The notes below the pieces were generated by a model, which made no database searches, was not told the origin of the DNA, and was given only the letters and a program-made list of their open reading frames with translations. The position numbers and the translations under genes are program-made. From contig NZ_JBNCAN010000008.1 in the NCBI RefSeq assembly GCF_049808615.1, forward strand, positions 62,001 through 126,000: DNA of 64,000 nucleotides. Direction: 5' to 3'. The stretch's first letter is position 1, and each line of letters begins with the position of its first letter. The DNA comes from Modicisalibacter sp049808615. GTDB lineage: Bacteria; Pseudomonadota; Gammaproteobacteria; Pseudomonadales; Halomonadaceae. This document shows positions 15,342-23,977 of the stretch, piece by piece.

Positions 15342-18071
15342 ATGTCGTTGAGATATCGTCTGCTGACCCTTGTGCTGGGCATTCCACTGCTGTTACTGCT
15401 GATTCACAACGGCTATCTGTTCCTGCAGGATCAGCAGCAACGTCGCGATACCCTGCGCAGCCATCTCAGCGAGAGTGTCGAGCTCTTGATGCCATCCTTG
15501 ACGCGGGTGCTGGACGATAACGACTCCGGGCAACTTCAGCCGCTCTTGCAACGCCTGCTGGATCTGCGAGGCGTCAGCGCCACCATTGTACGTGCCAGCG
15601 ACGGCGATGTGGTGATGCATCTCGGCACGACCCAGACCTCCCTGGCACTGCCCGAGCGCAGACGAACGCAGGTCATCGAAGAAGACGGTCAATGGCGTCT
15701 GTTCAAGCCCCTGCCGACGCCCCCGCTATCCTGGGCCAGACGTGACGAAACCAGCACGTATTATTGGCTGGAGGTGGTCGTCAGCGAGAGCGACCTGGCA
15801 CTGACGAACTACCGTCAGCTCGTGCATTACGCGCTGGCCTGGCTGGCCATGGCCACGTTGCTGCTACTGGCCGCCTATGCCATTCAACGCCGCGTGTTGC
15901 CCAATCTTCGACGTCAGCGTCAGGCGCTGCAACGTCTCGATGACGGCGATTACCACTATCGCCTGCAGGATACCGGTCCCCGGGAGCTAGCCTCGCTTTC
16001 CCGCGCCATCAACAGGCTGGGCGAACATTTGCTGCGCATGAAGGAGACTCAACGCCAACAGCTCGAGCAAACCACCAGCGAACTGCAGGAGTCGATGGAA
16101 ACCATCGAGGTTCAGAATATCGAGCTCGACATGGCCAGGCGTCGCGCCCAGCAGGCCAATAGAATCAAGTCGGAATTCCTCGCCAACATGAGCCATGAGA
16201 TTCGTACGCCGCTGAACGGCATCATTGGCTTTTGCCGTTTACTCGGTCGCGGTCGTCTCGACGTTCGTGAGCGCGAATGGCTGGGACATATCGAGACCGC
16301 CTCGAACAACTTGTTGACGCTGATCAATGGCATTCTGGATTTTTCCAAGATGGAGGCCGGCAAGCTCGAACTCGACACCGTCGCTTTCGATATGGTCACT
16401 CTGGTCGACGAAGTCCTGACGCTTCAGGCACCCGCCTCTCAGGAAAAGGATCTTCAGTTGCTGGGTCTGGTGTTCGACGACGTGCCGAGTGAGTTGCTCG
16501 GAGATCCGCAGCGCATCAAGCAAGTCCTGGGGAATCTGGTCAACAACGCCATCAAGTTCACCGATCAGGGTGAAGTCATCGTCCGGGTACTGGTCGATGA
16601 GATCGAGGGCAATATCATCACGTTGCGACTCCGGGTGAGTGATACCGGCATCGGTCTTCCGGCCTCCATTCGTGAACAGCTGTTTCAGCCGTTCAGTCAA
16701 GGCTCGGTCAGCCGGTCGCGGGAGTATGGGGGTTCGGGATTGGGGTTGATGATCTGCAAGCAACTGGTCGAACAGATGGGGGGTGAGATCAGCGCCGTCG
16801 GACGACCGGAGGGAGGCAGCGAGTTCAGCTTCACCCTGTCCCTGCGTAGCCTGGTGAGTGCCACCGAACGCCCACCCGAACTGATGCTTGCATCACCCTT
16901 GATCGGATTATGGGAGCCTCACGCCACGACACGACAGGCCCTGGGCCATCAATTGCTGCGTTGGGGCGCCCGGGTAAGGGTTCTTCAGAACGACGCTGAA
17001 TTCGATGACTCACTGGACATGTTGATCATAGGTATTACCCGCGACGATTTGCAGTCGCAGCGTTTGCAGGCCTGGCAACAACGCCTGGCAATACTGAACT
17101 GCCCGGTGCTGGTATTGATCAATAGCGACCCCTACGATCTGGCCGATCTGTCATTTCCCCTGGAGGGAGAAGTCCTGTGCAAGCCGGTTCCTCGAACACG
17201 GCTTTGCGAAGTGATCGAGCGCATGTTATCCAAGAGTGTCGATACGCTCGCGCCGGCGCGGGAACCCGATGCCAGCGATAGGCATATCACTGCATCTGCT
17301 CGGGTGCTGGTGGTGGACGACATTGCCTCCAACCTTCTTCTTGTCAAGGAGCTGCTGCATCAGGCCGGCGTCACGGTATTACTCGCCGCGAGCGGTCAGG
17401 AAGCGTTAGCGCTGGCCCATGACCAGGAAGTCGATCTCGTCCTCATGGATATTCGCATGCCGGGCATGAGTGGTGTCGAGGTCATGCAGGCACTGCGTCG
17501 CCTGGGCGGCCGCTGGGGGGCTTGTCCGTTCGTCGCTCTGACCGCCCATGCCGAGAAAGAGGAAACCCACTGGCTGCACGATGTCGGCATGCAGGAAGTA
17601 CTGACTAAACCCCTCGATGAACAAGCGCTGGCGCGGATACTGACACGCTATCTGGGAATAACGCCCAATTTTGATACCCCCCATTCTGACGCAGCCCCGG
17701 GAGAGACCGAGGATGGCGATGAACAAGGTCCCTTGGCGGTGGTGGATATGCAACTCGGTCAACGCTTGGCGGGGGGACGCCTCGATCTTGCCCAGCAGAC
17801 GCTGGAGATGCTGCTCGACGGCTTGGACCAAAGCGAGGCGGAGTTGCGCGAAAGTTTCGAGGCAAGTGACGAGAAGGCGTTTCTCGACGCGGTGCATCGA
17901 CTCAATGGTGCCTGCCGTTACTGCGGTGTACCGGAACTCGCGCTGCTGTGCGAAACGCTGGAGACTCGAGTAAGAGCCCAAGGACTACCGGCCGTGGGCA
18001 ACATGCTGGACGCCGTGTTCGCTGCCATGCAGCGTCTGCGGGAATGGAAGGCACAGCAGATTTGCACATGA
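15342..18071 (+). CDS. gacS: Hybrid sensor histidine kinase GacS/BarA
   Basis: The membrane kinase of the Gac/BarA-UvrY system, which turns on CsrA-titrating small RNAs. It has 909 residues. TM1 is about 7-25, the periplasmic loop about 30-160, and TM2 about 162-182, followed by HAMP and a coiled coil to 275. HisKA has the phosphoacceptor H285 in MSHEIRTP. The ATPase domain has NNAIKF (401-406), DTGIGL and GGSGLGL. The receiver domain (about 653-770) has D703 in MDIRMPG. The C-terminal HPt has H852. Together this gives a full four-step phosphorelay. Position beside cysM and rlmD matches gacS of Pseudomonas. No gacA is in this window. Confidence 0.93.
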   Translation: MSLRYRLLTLVLGIPLLLLLIHNGYLFLQDQQQRRDTLRSHLSESVELLMPSLTRVLDDNDSGQLQPLLQRLLDLRGVSATIVRASDGDVVMHLGTTQTSLALPERRRTQVIEEDGQWRLFKPLPTPPLSWARRDETSTYYWLEVVVSESDLALTNYRQLVHYALAWLAMATLLLLAAYAIQRRVLPNLRRQRQALQRLDDGDYHYRLQDTGPRELASLSRAINRLGEHLLRMKETQRQQLEQTTSELQESMETIEVQNIELDMARRRAQQANRIKSEFLANMSHEIRTPLNGIIGFCRLLGRGRLDVREREWLGHIETASNNLLTLINGILDFSKMEAGKLELDTVAFDMVTLVDEVLTLQAPASQEKDLQLLGLVFDDVPSELLGDPQRIKQVLGNLVNNAIKFTDQGEVIVRVLVDEIEGNIITLRLRVSDTGIGLPASIREQLFQPFSQGSVSRSREYGGSGLGLMICKQLVEQMGGEISAVGRPEGGSEFSFTLSLRSLVSATERPPELMLASPLIGLWEPHATTRQALGHQLLRWGARVRVLQNDAEFDDSLDMLIIGITRDDLQSQRLQAWQQRLAILNCPVLVLINSDPYDLADLSFPLEGEVLCKPVPRTRLCEVIERMLSKSVDTLAPAREPDASDRHITASARVLVVDDIASNLLLVKELLHQAGVTVLLAASGQEALALAHDQEVDLVLMDIRMPGMSGVEVMQALRRLGGRWGACPFVALTAHAEKEETHWLHDVGMQEVLTKPLDEQALARILTRYLGITPNFDTPHSDAAPGETEDGDEQGPLAVVDMQLGQRLAGGRLDLAQQTLEMLLDGLDQSEAELRESFEASDEKAFLDAVHRLNGACRYCGVPELALLCETLETRVRAQGLPAVGNMLDAVFAAMQRLREWKAQQICT

Positions 18072-18836
18072 TCAACGTTTGCCCAGCGACGCCACGAACC
18101 CCGCTTCCTGGCCGGCAATGATCAAACGCTTCATCTCGCTGACCGCTTCCTTCAAGCCGGTGAACAGTGCCCGAGCAATGATCGCGTGGCCGATGTTGAG
18201 TTCATGCAGGCCCGGGATCGCGGCGATCGCTTCCACATTATGGTAATGCAGGCCATGGCCGGCATTGACGATCAACCCAAGCTCGGCGGCCAACTCCGCC
18301 GCCGCCGCAATACGCGCATGCTCGATGCGCGCCGTCTCGCCCCGGGCCTCGGCATAGGCGCCGGTATGCAATTCGATCGCCGGGGCACCCGCCTCGAAGG
18401 CGGCGCGAATCTGTGCCGGCTCGGGGTCGATGAACAACGACACCTCGCAATCGACAGCGGCCAACCGGGTGCAGACCTGGGTGATGCGCGCCTGGGAGCC
18501 CACCACATCCAACCCGCCCTCCGTGGTCAACTCCTCGCGCTTTTCCGGCACCAGGCAGACGTGCGCCGGGCGGATCCGCTCCGCAAGCACGATCATTTCA
18601 TCGACGACCGCCATCTCCAGGTTCATGCGGGTCGCAAGCACCTCCGCCAGGAGGAGTACATCGCGTTCCTGAATGTGCCGGCGATCCTCACGCAGATGCA
18701 CGGTGATGCCATCCGCACCGGCCTCTTCAGCCAACAGCGCCGCCTGAACCGGGTCTGGATAGCGCGTGCCCCGCGCCTGACGCAGCGTCGCAACATGGTC
18801 GATATTGACACCCAATAGAATACGCGGCGGAGTCAT
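18072..18836 (-). CDS. pdxJ: Pyridoxine 5'-phosphate synthase
   Basis: Condenses 1-deoxyxylulose 5-phosphate with 3-amino-2-oxopropyl phosphate in vitamin B6 synthesis. It is a 254-residue TIM barrel. Family signatures are LGVNIDHVATLRQARGT at the N-terminus, DGITVHLREDRRHI, and the C-terminal NAGHGLHYHN and ELNIGHAI. Two ATGs are possible; the second (18836) has GGAG at a normal distance, while the first abuts it. The stop codon directly abuts the gacS stop on the other strand. It is transcribed after recO. Confidence 0.96.
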   Translation of the reverse strand: MTPPRILLGVNIDHVATLRQARGTRYPDPVQAALLAEEAGADGITVHLREDRRHIQERDVLLLAEVLATRMNLEMAVVDEMIVLAERIRPAHVCLVPEKREELTTEGGLDVVGSQARITQVCTRLAAVDCEVSLFIDPEPAQIRAAFEAGAPAIELHTGAYAEARGETARIEHARIAAAAELAAELGLIVNAGHGLHYHNVEAIAAIPGLHELNIGHAIIARALFTGLKEAVSEMKRLIIAGQEAGFVASLGKR

Positions 18837-18852
18837 GAGCATTCTCCAATTT

Positions 18853-19557
18853 TCAATAGGAGCGACGGCGAGCGGCCAACTGCACCATCAGTTCTCTCGA
18901 GCGCAACGGCGTCGACCCCAATAGAGGTGACAGTGCTGCCCGAGTCAAGGATTTGGCCACGCCGGCAAGCCCGGGTTGCGCCCATTCACCCTGAGCCAGC
19001 AAACGTAACGTTCTGCCATCGATACCCGGCTGCCCCGGCCCAGCAACGGCAAAACGCCGATCGCCGACACGGTAGACATAGCGCTGCTGTTGATCCAGTT
19101 CACGCTCGTCGATATCGCGGAACACCGGTTGTGCATCCAGCGCGTCCAGTACGGCGAGTTCAAGACGACGCAGTGCCGGGGCACGCTCCGCGGGGATCGG
19201 CAACGCCTCGAACAAGGCGCCATAAAAGGCGAAGACCTCGCGTACCGGTAATAACGGCGGCAATGTCCGGGTCAGCAATTCGTTGGCATACAAACCACAG
19301 AGTAGCCCCTCACCCGCCAGCAATGCCGACGCGCCGTTGGACTCCATCAGGCGCAGACGCTTGAGTTCCGCGTCTCCGACCCAGGTCACATGCAACGGCG
19401 TGAAAGGTTGCAATCGCCCTCGCGCCTTGCTGCCGCCGCGCTGAACGCCCTGGGCCACGGCACGCACGCGTCCATGCTCGAGAGTGATCAACTCGACCAG
19501 GGCGCTGGTTTCCCTGTACGGGCGTTTGTGCAGCAGATAAGCAGGCTGAGGCTGCAT
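18853..19557 (-). CDS. recO: DNA repair protein RecO
   Basis: A RecF-pathway mediator that binds SSB and ssDNA and helps load RecA. It has 234 residues. The N-terminal OB fold (about 1-80) shows the usual opening AYLLHKRPYRETSALVELIT and VRAVAQG. The helical C-terminal part carries ELLTRTLPP, typical of the family. The four zinc Cys of some RecO proteins are absent, as in other Gammaproteobacteria. It lies four bases after the era stop, in the conserved order rnc-era-recO-pdxJ. Confidence 0.94.
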   Translation of the reverse strand: MQPQPAYLLHKRPYRETSALVELITLEHGRVRAVAQGVQRGGSKARGRLQPFTPLHVTWVGDAELKRLRLMESNGASALLAGEGLLCGLYANELLTRTLPPLLPVREVFAFYGALFEALPIPAERAPALRRLELAVLDALDAQPVFRDIDERELDQQQRYVYRVGDRRFAVAGPGQPGIDGRTLRLLAQGEWAQPGLAGVAKSLTRAALSPLLGSTPLRSRELMVQLAARRRSY

Positions 19558-19561
19558 GGCC

Positions 19562-20461
19562 TTACTCTAATCTATAGCCCAGACTCTTCAAGGCTCGCTC
19601 ATCATCGGACCAACCACGCTTGACCTTGACCCACAGATTGAGCATGACCTTGGCCCCCAGCGCCTTCTCCATTTCGAGACGCGCTTCCCGACCAATCTTC
19701 TTGATGCGATCGCCTTTTTCGCCGATCAGGATCTTCTTCTGGCCCGGGCGCTCCACCAGCATCAGAGCGCTGATGTGAACGATGCGCCCTTCGTCGCGAA
19801 ACTCCTCGATCTCGACGGTCATCTGATAAGGCAGCTCATCACCCAGCTGGCGCATGACTTTCTCGCGCACCAGTTCTGCCACCAGAAAGCGCTGACTGCG
19901 ATCGGTGATCTGATCGTCGGGAAAGTGATGCACACCTTCCGGCAGGCACTTGGCAACCTCGGCCTCGAGCTCGGGCACGTTGGTGCCATGCTTGGCCGAG
20001 ATGGGCAGAATGGCGGCGAATTCGCGTTTTTTCTGTAATTCCTCGAGCCAGGGCAGCAACGCTGCCTTGTCCTCCAGCCAATCGACCTTGTTCAGGGCCA
20101 GAACCACGGGCGCCTTGACATGGGTGAGCTTGTCGAGCACCACATCATCCTCACGGGTCCAGCGTGTACGATCGACGATGAAGACCACACAGTCCACATC
20201 ACGCAAGGCCTGAGTGGCGGCCTGATTCATGAAGCGATTGATGGCCTTGTTGCGATCCTTGGTCTGAAGGTGCATGCCCGGGGTATCGACGTAGATGAAC
20301 TGAGCCTCGTCCTCGGTCTTGATACCCATTACCTGATGACGCGTGGTCTGCGGACGACGAGAGGTAATGGAAATCTTCTGACCCAGAATGCGGTTCATCA
20401 GTGTCGATTTGCCGACATTGGGGCGGCCGACAATGGCCACGAAACCACAGCGCTGCGTCAT
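19562..20461 (-). CDS. era: GTPase Era
   Basis: An essential GTPase for 30S subunit assembly that binds the 3' end of 16S rRNA. It has 299 residues. G motifs are GRPNVGKST (G1), the TTRH switch, DTPGMH (G3), NKVD (G4) and SAKHG (G5). A C-terminal KH domain (about 205-285) contains GEKGDRIKKIG. It overlaps rnc by four bases (ATGA), so the two are translationally coupled. Confidence 0.97.
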   Translation of the reverse strand: MTQRCGFVAIVGRPNVGKSTLMNRILGQKISITSRRPQTTRHQVMGIKTEDEAQFIYVDTPGMHLQTKDRNKAINRFMNQAATQALRDVDCVVFIVDRTRWTREDDVVLDKLTHVKAPVVLALNKVDWLEDKAALLPWLEELQKKREFAAILPISAKHGTNVPELEAEVAKCLPEGVHHFPDDQITDRSQRFLVAELVREKVMRQLGDELPYQMTVEIEEFRDEGRIVHISALMLVERPGQKKILIGEKGDRIKKIGREARLEMEKALGAKVMLNLWVKVKRGWSDDERALKSLGYRLE

Positions 20462-21147
20462 GCTCGGGCTCCTTTCGGCTCGATCAAGGCCAACGCCTTC
20501 TCGGCGGCCTCCTGCTCCGCATGGCGACGGCTGTTACCGATGCCAATGGTATGTTCCGCCAATGCCTCGATATGGCATTCAATGGTGAAGGTCTGGGCGT
20601 GGGCCTCCCCTTCCACCGAGGTCACCTCATAGCGCGGTAACGCCATCTGACGAGACTGCAAAAACTCCTGAAGGCGTGTCTTGGGATCTTTCTGGGTGTC
20701 CTGCAGGTTGATCGATTCGAGCCGGCTTGCATACCAGGAAAGCACCCGTGCCTTGATCGTCTGCATGTCGCTATCCAGATAGATGGCGCCGATCACCGCC
20801 TCAACCGCATCGGCGAGAATCGAGTCGCGGCGATAGCCACCGCTTTTCATTTCCCCCGAGCCTAGTCGCAGTTGCTCTCCCACAGAAAATTCCCGCCCCA
20901 GTTCGGCCAGAGTCTTACCCTTGACCAGACGAGCGCGCAGCCGAGAGAGCTGCCCCTCCCGCGCCTTGGGAAAACGCTGGAACAAGGCCTCGCCGATCAC
21001 GAAATTGACGATGGAATCGCCGAGAAATTCCAACCGCTCATTATTTTCGCCACCGTAACTGCGGTGGGTTAGGGCCAATTCCAGCAGGCCGGGATCGCGG
21101 AAGGAATAGCCTATCCGGCGGCCGAATTCAGTATGGGAGATACTCAC
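20458..21147 (-). CDS. rnc: Ribonuclease III
   Basis: The double-strand RNA endonuclease that processes rRNA precursors and many mRNAs. It has 229 residues from the chosen start. The signature NERLEFLGDSIVN carries the catalytic acidic residues, with a second Mg2+ site in DAVEAVIGAIYLD. A double-strand RNA-binding domain (about 155-225) ends the protein. A GTG at 21147, preceded by AGGAG at a good distance, is preferred. An ATG ten codons upstream (21177) has no ribosome binding site. It follows lepB and overlaps era. Confidence 0.95.
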   Translation of the reverse strand: MSISHTEFGRRIGYSFRDPGLLELALTHRSYGGENNERLEFLGDSIVNFVIGEALFQRFPKAREGQLSRLRARLVKGKTLAELGREFSVGEQLRLGSGEMKSGGYRRDSILADAVEAVIGAIYLDSDMQTIKARVLSWYASRLESINLQDTQKDPKTRLQEFLQSRQMALPRYEVTSVEGEAHAQTFTIECHIEALAEHTIGIGNSRRHAEQEAAEKALALIEPKGARA

Positions 21148-21192
21148 GAGACTCCTGGTTACGTACTTGTGGGACATGTTTTTTCAGCGACT

Positions 21193-21996
21193 TCATTCGA
21201 TCGCGCGCACCGAAGTGAAGCTTGGCAATCCGCCGTCCCAATGCATCCATACGGCGAACGCCTTGCCTACGATGTTTTCCTCCGGCACGAAGCCCCAGTA
21301 ACGGCTGTCGTTGGAATGATCGCGATTGTCTCCCATCATGAAATAGTGCCCCTCAGGCACTATCACTTCGCGCAGCTGTGGACCGGGGTCCTGTGGGTTG
21401 TTGTAAATGGCATGGAGCCGTTCGGCAAGCTGTTCCTCGTAACGCTGCTCACCCGGCGCCTTCGTCGGGTCGGCGTCGGTCAACTCCTTGGGTACCGGCT
21501 CACCGTTGACATAAAGCTGTTTATCTTCATAACGAATACGATCGCCGGGCAACCCGATGACGCGCTTGATGAAATTGACCGTAGGCTCCTGGGGGAAGCG
21601 AAACACCATCACATCGCCGCGCTCGGGCTCACCGAAATCGACGATTTCTGTATGGACGACCGGCAGACGCAAACCATAGGTAAACTTGTTGACCAGGATG
21701 AAATCACCAATTTCCAGTGTGGGGCGCATCGACCCCGAAGGAATTTGAAAAGGCTCCACCAGAAAGCTGCGCAACAGCAATACCACCAGCAGCACCGGAA
21801 AAAAGGAGCGCGCATAGTCGACTGGCCAAGGGTCCTTGCCCAGCTTGTGCTGCGTTTTATCATCCAGGGTCGTACCCTCTGACGACACTGCCTTGGCCAG
21901 CTTGGCGTGTCGCGCAGGCCGCCACCAAAGGACATCCAGCAGCCATACCAATCCCGTGACGGCAACGGCCACCACCAACAGTAGCGAAAAATCCAT
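21193..21996 (-). CDS. lepB: Signal peptidase I
   Basis: A membrane serine protease that removes signal peptides from exported proteins. It has 267 residues. Two N-terminal membrane helices (about 3-23 and 64-82) anchor the catalytic domain. The Ser-Lys dyad is S89 in PSGSMRPTL and K144 in NFIKRVIGLPGD. The conserved GDNRDHSNDSRYWG block lies near the C-terminus. It follows lepA after 57 bases that contain a hairpin, and precedes rnc, as in E. coli. Confidence 0.97.
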   Translation of the reverse strand: MDFSLLLVVAVAVTGLVWLLDVLWWRPARHAKLAKAVSSEGTTLDDKTQHKLGKDPWPVDYARSFFPVLLVVLLLRSFLVEPFQIPSGSMRPTLEIGDFILVNKFTYGLRLPVVHTEIVDFGEPERGDVMVFRFPQEPTVNFIKRVIGLPGDRIRYEDKQLYVNGEPVPKELTDADPTKAPGEQRYEEQLAERLHAIYNNPQDPGPQLREVIVPEGHYFMMGDNRDHSNDSRYWGFVPEENIVGKAFAVWMHWDGGLPSFTSVRAIE

Positions 21997-22023
21997 GAGT
22001 CGTCTTGATCCTGATGGTTCTGG

Positions 22024-22049
22024 GAGAGCAGCTCTTGGAGCATGCTCTC
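22024..22049. repeat. Nested hairpin in the lepA-lepB gap
   Basis: GAGAGCA pairs with TGCTCTC, and inside it GCTC pairs with GAGC around a three-base loop. There is no T run after it on the minus strand, so it is more likely an mRNA processing or stabilising structure than a terminator. Confidence 0.35.
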
Positions 22050-22053
22050 TTTG

Positions 22054-23871
22054 TTAATCGTTGACCTTGAGTACTGCAAGAAAAGCGTCCTGTGGAATTT
22101 CCACCCGGCCCACTTGTTTCATGCGCTTCTTGCCGGCCTTCTGCTTTTCAAGCAGCTTCTTCTTGCGCGTCACGTCACCCCCGTAGCACTTGGCGGTGAC
22201 GTTCTTGCGCAGCGCCTTGACCGTGGAGCGCGCCACGACTTGACCGCCGATCGCGGCCTGAATCGCCACATCGAACATCTGGCGGGGAATAAGTTCCTTC
22301 ATCTTTTCGACCAATGCACGACCACGCCCATGCGCATGATCGCGGTGAATGATCGCCGCCAGGGCATCGACCTTGTCGCCATTGATGAGCACATCCAGAC
22401 GCACCAGTTTAGCGGCCTCGAAACGCTCGAAGCTATAATCGAGAGAGGCATACCCCCGGGAGATCGATTTCAAGCGGTCGAAGAAATCCATCACCACTTC
22501 GCTCATGGGTAACTCGTAGGTCAGTTGAATCTGATTGCCCAGGAATTGCATATCGAGCTGGGTACCCCGCCGTTGTTCACACTCGGCAATGACGTTACCG
22601 ACGAACTCCTGGGGCACCAGGATACTGGCGCGCACGATGGGCTCGCGCATCTCGTCGACATTGGCCATATCCGGCAGCTTGGAGGGATTGGCGACGTAGC
22701 GTATCTCGCCATCGTCCATTGCCAGTTCGTAGACCACCGTGGGTGCCGTGGTCAGGAGATCGAGATCGTATTCACGCTCCAGCCGTTCTTGAATGATCTC
22801 CATGTGCAGCGTGCCCAGAAAGCCGACACGAAAGCCAAAGCCCAGGGCGTCGGAGTTCTCCGGTTCGTACTGCAAGGAGGCATCGTTCAGGGCGAGCTTT
22901 TCAAGGGCATCGCGAAATGCCTCGTAGTCGTCGGCGCTGACCGGAAACATGCCGGCATATACCTGAGGCTTGATCTTCTGGAAGCCTGGCAAACGTTCGA
23001 CATTCGGCGTCTTGGCATGGGTGATGGTGTCCCCCACCGGAGCACCATGAATGTCCTTGATACCCGCCACCACGAAGCCTACCTCACCGGCACGCAGTAT
23101 CCCGGTCTGGTGACGCTTGGGGTTGAAGATGCCGACCTCGGTGGCTTCCCAGTCTCGTCCGGTGGATTTCATGCGAATCTTGTCGCCCTTCTTCAAGGTG
23201 CCATCGAAGATTCGCACCAGGGAGACCACACCCAGGTAATTATCGAACCAGGAGTCGACGATCAACGCTTGCAACGGGGACTCTGCATCGCCCTTGGGGT
23301 AAGGGATGTCCCGTACCAGGCGTTCCAGCAACCCTTCCATGCCCACACCGGTCTTGGCGGACACCTGGCAGGCATCGACCGCGTCCAGCCCGATGATCTC
23401 TTCGATTTCCTGAGCGACACGATCCGGATCGGCCTGGGGGAGGTCGATCTTGTTGAGCACTGGCAGCACTTCGAGATTCTGTGCAATGGCGGTATAGCAG
23501 TTGGCCACGGACTGGGCTTCGACACCTTGGGCTGCATCCACTACCAGCAAGGCACCTTCGCAGGCATATAACGACCGGGACACTTCATAGGAAAAATCCA
23601 CGTGGCCCGGGGTATCGATGAAGTTGAGCTGGTAAAGCTCGCCATTGTCGGCACGGTAATCCAAGGTCACCGATTGTGCCTTGATGGTGATACCGCGCTC
23701 ACGCTCGATATCCATCGAATCGAGCACCTGCTCCTTGAGTTCCCGCTCGGTCAGGCCGCCACATAGCTGAATGATGCGATCCGCCAGGGTCGATTTGCCG
23801 TGATCGATATGTGCGATGATCGAGAAGTTACGGATGTGCTTGATTCGATCGGAACTCGCCGTGTCTGCCAT
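22054..23871 (-). CDS. lepA: Elongation factor 4 (LepA)
   Basis: A ribosome-binding GTPase that back-translocates or rescues stalled ribosomes and affects 30S biogenesis. It has about 605 residues. The G domain opens with NFSIIAHIDHGKSTL, then ERGITIKAQ, DTPGHVDF and NKIDLP. EF-G-like domains II, III and V follow, then the LepA-specific C-terminal domain, with KKLLEKQKAGKKRMKQ near the end. An in-frame ATG six codons upstream (23889) is possible. A TACAAT about 65 bases upstream could be its -10 box. It is separated from the chemotaxis genes behind it by about 100 bases. Confidence 0.96.
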   Translation of the reverse strand: MADTASSDRIKHIRNFSIIAHIDHGKSTLADRIIQLCGGLTERELKEQVLDSMDIERERGITIKAQSVTLDYRADNGELYQLNFIDTPGHVDFSYEVSRSLYACEGALLVVDAAQGVEAQSVANCYTAIAQNLEVLPVLNKIDLPQADPDRVAQEIEEIIGLDAVDACQVSAKTGVGMEGLLERLVRDIPYPKGDAESPLQALIVDSWFDNYLGVVSLVRIFDGTLKKGDKIRMKSTGRDWEATEVGIFNPKRHQTGILRAGEVGFVVAGIKDIHGAPVGDTITHAKTPNVERLPGFQKIKPQVYAGMFPVSADDYEAFRDALEKLALNDASLQYEPENSDALGFGFRVGFLGTLHMEIIQERLEREYDLDLLTTAPTVVYELAMDDGEIRYVANPSKLPDMANVDEMREPIVRASILVPQEFVGNVIAECEQRRGTQLDMQFLGNQIQLTYELPMSEVVMDFFDRLKSISRGYASLDYSFERFEAAKLVRLDVLINGDKVDALAAIIHRDHAHGRGRALVEKMKELIPRQMFDVAIQAAIGGQVVARSTVKALRKNVTAKCYGGDVTRKKKLLEKQKAGKKRMKQVGRVEIPQDAFLAVLKVND

Positions 23872-23977
23872 TGACTCTCTTTCCGCCATGATAATTGCGC
23901 CCTCGCCGGAGTAGAAGACGCCAAAAATGTGGGGCTATTGTACCGGCAAGGCGAGTTCAAGGACAGTAATGCCCAGA

